Assembly (NCBI RefSeq): GCF_030317205.1
Contig: NZ_JASZYB010000004.1
Span: 372,001-436,000, forward strand
From: Variovorax sp. J2L1-78
GTDB lineage: Bacteria; Pseudomonadota; Gammaproteobacteria; Burkholderiales; Burkholderiaceae_C
DNA length: 64,000 bases
Direction of reading: 5' to 3'
Positions 61,295 through 64,000 of this stretch are shown piece after piece. Below the pieces are notes generated by a model that made no database searches, was not told where the DNA came from, and saw nothing but the letters and a program-made list of their open reading frames with translations. The position numbers were made by a program, and so were the translations under genes. Numbering within the stretch: the first letter of the stretch is position 1; every line of letters starts with the position of its first letter.

Positions 61295-62710
61295 ATGCAC
61301 ACCGACGCCGCCGCGCACGACCGCCCATTGCACATGTGGACGGCGCGCGCCGTGGCAGCCCAGGTGGCGGCAGGCGCGCTGCGCGCGGTCGATGTCGCGC
61401 GGCACTTCATCAGCCGGGTCGAGGCGCTCAACCCGGGCCTCAATGCCATCGTGCAGTTCGACCCGCAGCAGGTGCTGGACGAGGCCGCGTCGGTCGACCG
61501 GCGGTTAGCCGCCGGCGAATCGCTGCCGATGGCGGGGGTGCCCTTCACCGTCAAGGACAACCTCTGGGTCGCGGGCCGCCGCATCGCGCAGGGCTCGAAG
61601 CTCTTCGAGGATTTCATCGCGCCGCGCGACGCCTGGGCCGTGGCCCGGCTGCGCGCGCTGGGCGGCGTGGTGCTGGGCATCACGAACTGTTCGGAGTTCG
61701 CCTGCAAGGGCGTGACGACCAACCTGCTGTACGGCGCGACGCGGCATCCGATCGATCCGTCGCTCACGCCCGGTGGCTCGTCGGGCGGCGCGGTCGCGGC
61801 ACTCGCGTCGGGCCTCGGGCTGCTGGCCCTCGGCACCGACGCGGGCGGCTCGACCCGACGGCCGGCCGCGCATTGCGGGCTGGTCGGTTTCAAGCCCAGC
61901 CCGGGGCTGATCCCGCACCCGTGGGGTTTCGCGGAACCGAACTACGGCCTGTCCGTCATCGGCCCGATGGCGCGCAACGTGGCCGACTGCGCCTGGCTCT
62001 ACGACCATCTGCTGGCCTTCGACGCCGGCGACCCGGCCGGCGTGCCGATCGCCGCCGGGCTCGACGCGCTGCCGTCGCTCGACGCGCCGCCGCAGGCGTT
62101 GCGCGTCGCGTGGAGCCCGCAGCTGGGCTGCGACTTCGCGGTCGACGCGGACGTGCTCACCGTGCTGCAGCAGCGCGTCGACGCCCTGCGCGCCGCCGGC
62201 TGGCAGATCGCCGATGCCGACCCGCCCTGGCCGACCGAAGCCCGCGAGTACCCGCTGATGGCGCTGCAGGTGGCGGGCCTGCATGCGCTCTACGGCGACC
62301 GCCTGGCGAGCGACCGCGCGCGCATCGACCCGGTGCTGGTCGGCCAGATCGAGGCCGGCGCGGCGGTCACGCCCGCCGACGTGGCGCGTGCCTTGCGACT
62401 GAAGGAACGCATCGCGGGCAGCCTCACACGCTTCTTCGAATCCTTCGACGTGCTGCTGTGCCCCACCACGCCGGTGACGGCCTGGCCGCTCGATCAGCTC
62501 GGCCCGCCGGTGATCGGCGGCCGCCCCGCCGGGCCGCGCGGCCATGCGGCCTTCACGCCGCTCTTCAACTACTGCGGCGTGCCGGCATGTTCGGTGCCCG
62601 CGGGCACGGTGCGCGGGTTGCCGGTCGGGCTGCAGGTGGTGGCGCCGCGCTACGAGGACGCGCGCGTGCTGCAGTGCGCGCGCGGCATCGAGGCGCTCGA
62701 CGGCGCGTGA
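61295..62710 (+). CDS. Amidase signature family hydrolase
   Basis: A 471-residue amidase with the Ser-Ser-Lys triad: lysine in GVPFTVKDNLWVAG, cis-serine in LTPGGSSGGAVAALASG, and nucleophile serine in LGTDAGGSTRRPAAHCGLVGFKPS. The family hydrolyses linear amides, including ureido or carbamoyl compounds (as in AtzF, allophanate hydrolase or indoleacetamide hydrolase). Divergent from the isomerase-like gene and probably part of the same pathway. The frame is open further upstream, but the ATG at 61295 gives the usual length. No Shine-Dalgarno is evident, in line with a leaderless transcript from site e. Confidence 0.9.
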   Translation: MHTDAAAHDRPLHMWTARAVAAQVAAGALRAVDVARHFISRVEALNPGLNAIVQFDPQQVLDEAASVDRRLAAGESLPMAGVPFTVKDNLWVAGRRIAQGSKLFEDFIAPRDAWAVARLRALGGVVLGITNCSEFACKGVTTNLLYGATRHPIDPSLTPGGSSGGAVAALASGLGLLALGTDAGGSTRRPAAHCGLVGFKPSPGLIPHPWGFAEPNYGLSVIGPMARNVADCAWLYDHLLAFDAGDPAGVPIAAGLDALPSLDAPPQALRVAWSPQLGCDFAVDADVLTVLQQRVDALRAAGWQIADADPPWPTEAREYPLMALQVAGLHALYGDRLASDRARIDPVLVGQIEAGAAVTPADVARALRLKERIAGSLTRFFESFDVLLCPTTPVTAWPLDQLGPPVIGGRPAGPRGHAAFTPLFNYCGVPACSVPAGTVRGLPVGLQVVAPRYEDARVLQCARGIEALDGA

Positions 62711-62722
62711 CCGGCCGTCGGG

Positions 62723-63055
62723 TCAATGCGTCGCGCTCTTCGAGAACAGGTTGATCACTAGCACGCCCGCGACGATCAGCGCCATGCCGCCGATCGCCGC
62801 CGCGTCGAGGCGCTGCTTGAAGATGAACCAGCCGACCACCCCGGTGAGCACGATGCCCACGCCGGACCAGATGGCGTAGACGACGCCGATGGGCAGCACC
62901 TTCAGCGTCAGCGACAGGCAATAGAAGGAGCCGGCATAGCCCGCCGCCGTGACGAGGCTCGGCCACAGCCGCGTGAAGCCTTCGGAGGCCTTGAGGAAGG
63001 AGGTGGCAATGATCTCCAGGACGATCGCGGCGCCGAGGATGAGGTAGGTGTTCAA
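62723..63055 (-). CDS. Small multidrug resistance (SMR) transporter, EmrE/QacE-like
   Basis: A 110-residue protein of four hydrophobic segments. The first, NTYLILGAAIVLEIIATSFLKASEGFTRLWPS, has the essential glutamate of SMR exporters at position 14; YCLSLTLKVLPIGVVYAIWSGVGIVL and GVLVINLFSKSATH complete the fold. It exports cationic toxicants in exchange for protons. It overlaps the upstream TetR gene by four bases. Confidence 0.93.
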   Translation of the reverse strand: MNTYLILGAAIVLEIIATSFLKASEGFTRLWPSLVTAAGYAGSFYCLSLTLKVLPIGVVYAIWSGVGIVLTGVVGWFIFKQRLDAAAIGGMALIVAGVLVINLFSKSATH

Positions 63056-63615
63056 GCGGTGTGTGCCTCGGTGGATGACATGGCCAGCAGGGATTCGCCG
63101 AGCGATGCGCGCTGCGACGCGGTGAGCTTGTAGACGCCCAGCAGATCGGACAGCCAGAGTCCGTCCGCCGCCAGACGCATGATGAGTTCGGCGTTGTCCT
63201 TGGCCGCATCACCGGCCCGGTTCTCGGCCACCCAGCCGCTCCAGCGTTCGGCCACGGCCCGGTCGATCACCGCGGCGACGAGGATCGCGCGCCAATGCGC
63301 CTGTTCACTCGCCTCGTCGAAGCCATGCAAGGTGGCGCGCACATAGGCCCGCGCCGCGCTGCCCGGACCGGTGTCGCCCTCCCGCGCGACCGACAGCTCC
63401 GTCTGGAACTGCTGCATGTAGGTGTCGCACATGTCCGACAGCAACTGCTCGCGGGTGCCGAAGTGATGCTGCACGGCGCCCTTGGTCACGCCGGCGAGTT
63501 CGGCCACGGAACCCATGGAAAGCGGCTCGCCGTGCGCGAGCAACTCGGCGGCGGCGGCGATGAGGTTGGCACGGACCGCATCGGGGTCCTTGCGTCGGCG
63601 ATGGGCTTCAGACAT
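63052..63615 (-). CDS. TetR/AcrR family repressor of the SMR pump
   Basis: A 187-residue regulator. The N-terminal helix-turn-helix is ANLIAAAAELLAHGEPLSMGSVAELAGVTKGAVQHHFGTREQLLSDMCDTY (about residues 15-65); the rest is a helical ligand domain. Its stop overlaps the SMR start (ATGA), so it likely represses itself and the pump, using the dyad at 63627-63646. The inducer is not known. Confidence 0.92.
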   Translation of the reverse strand: MSEAHRRRKDPDAVRANLIAAAAELLAHGEPLSMGSVAELAGVTKGAVQHHFGTREQLLSDMCDTYMQQFQTELSVAREGDTGPGSAARAYVRATLHGFDEASEQAHWRAILVAAVIDRAVAERWSGWVAENRAGDAAKDNAELIMRLAADGLWLSDLLGVYKLTASQRASLGESLLAMSSTEAHTA

Positions 63616-63626
63616 GGCCCGAGTCT

Positions 63627-63646
63627 AACATTACGAATGGAATGTT
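63627..63646. promoter_or_regulatory. Inverted repeat, candidate TetR operator
   Basis: AACATT and AATGTT with an eight-base spacer, eleven bases before the start codon of the tetR-like gene. Position and symmetry suggest autoregulation. The 140-base gap to kynB holds only this element. Confidence 0.55.
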
Positions 63647-63755
63647 TTGCATGCGGGTGCGTCGGCACGCTCGTCGAAAACCGGCGCGCAGGTTTTCTCG
63701 CAGGCGTTGGAAATAACCGACACCACGACCCGTCGCGCGGCGCTAACTTCGCGAA

Positions 63756-64000
63756 ATGACGCAACTCCTCTGGGACATTTCCCCCCCCGTGCACGAGGGT
63801 GCGCCGGTCTTTCCCGGCGACACGCCCTACCGGCAGCGCTGGGCTGCGCGCATCGGCCCGGGTTGCCCGGTGAACGTCAGCGAGATCACGCTGTCGCCGC
63901 ACGTCGGCGCGCACGCCGACGCGCCGCTGCACTACGCGCCCGACGGCGCCACGATCGGCGATGTCGACCTCGCGCCCTTCCTCGGCCGCTGCCGCGTGAT
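63756..64000 (+). CDS. kynB: Kynurenine formamidase-like cyclase family protein, N-terminal part
   Basis: Eighty-one codons before the window ends. WDISPPVHEGAPVFPGDTPYRQRWAARIGPGCPVNVSEITLSPHVGAHADAPLHYAPDG matches arylformamidase KynB, with the metal-binding HVGAHADAPLHY motif near residues 50-60. KynB hydrolyses N-formylkynurenine in tryptophan breakdown. A TAACTT six bases before the ATG may be a -10 box of a leaderless transcript. Whether kynU and kynA follow is outside the window. Confidence 0.88.
   Translation, partial: MTQLLWDISPPVHEGAPVFPGDTPYRQRWAARIGPGCPVNVSEITLSPHVGAHADAPLHYAPDGATIGDVDLAPFLGRCRV

Overview
The window reads as a high-GC chromosomal segment of a betaproteobacterium of the Burkholderiales, most like the Comamonadaceae (Variovorax-type). 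The basis is gene content and order: rpsP-rimM-trmD-rplS, orn | M48 peptidase-phhB-rsgA, DUF3579 | argD-argF, many ABC and GntR loci, frequent start codons without Shine-Dalgarno sequences, and a dispersed intergenic repeat of the kind common in that family. No rRNA, tRNA, CRISPR array, insertion sequence, prophage or replication origin was seen. Genes are packed closely and no gene-free stretch exceeds 300 bases.

Layout. 1-0.9 kb: the start of a tannase/feruloyl-esterase-like lipoprotein and a GFA-family zinc protein. 1-8.7 kb: a degradative HMG-CoA reductase (mvaA) heading an operon with a branched-chain-type ABC transporter (binding protein, LivH, a fused LivM-LivG, LivF), divergent from a MocR regulator; this looks like a mevalonate or related acid uptake and oxidation locus. 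8.9-31.7 kb: mostly housekeeping genes: RNA helicase, orn, M48 protease, phhB, rsgA, glycosyltransferase, hisC, cobD/cbiB-like, CoA pyrophosphatase, rplS-trmD-rimM-rpsP, GNAT, TM2 protein, ATP-grasp membrane protein, DoxX, pit plus DUF47, TRIC-like channel, folK, pcnB, hda, purM, AI-2E transporter. 31.8-39.8 kb: small accessory genes (VOC proteins, EmrB-type efflux, DUF1428, isochorismatase-DUF1272-GlxA regulator, YccS, SirB1). 39.8-45.8 kb: murJ, rpsT, cheV, DUF3579, argD, argF.

45.9-62.7 kb is the accessory highlight: about 17 kb of catabolic and uptake genes. From right to left it holds a divergent amidase, an Asp/Glu-racemase-fold enzyme with an arylmalonate-decarboxylase-like active site, a GntR/FCD regulator and an ATZ/TRZ-type amidohydrolase. 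Next comes a possible eight-gene operon (Tau/NMT1-type ABC transporter, epimerase, SDR, dihydropyrimidinase/hydantoinase, a hydantoin-racemase relative lacking both usual cysteines, MFS), and then a polyamine-type ABC transporter operon. The transcription units share cis elements: five sigma-54-like -24/-12 sequences with the GG-N10-GC spacing (one ends GT), and a repeated ATTGGATACAA-type operator at four of them. I infer one coordinated, probably nitrogen-responsive system for import and hydrolysis of a cyclic amide or ureide; the substrate is unknown.

The right edge holds a TetR-SMR efflux pair with an upstream operator-like dyad, and the start of a kynurenine-formamidase-like gene (kynB) cut by the window end.
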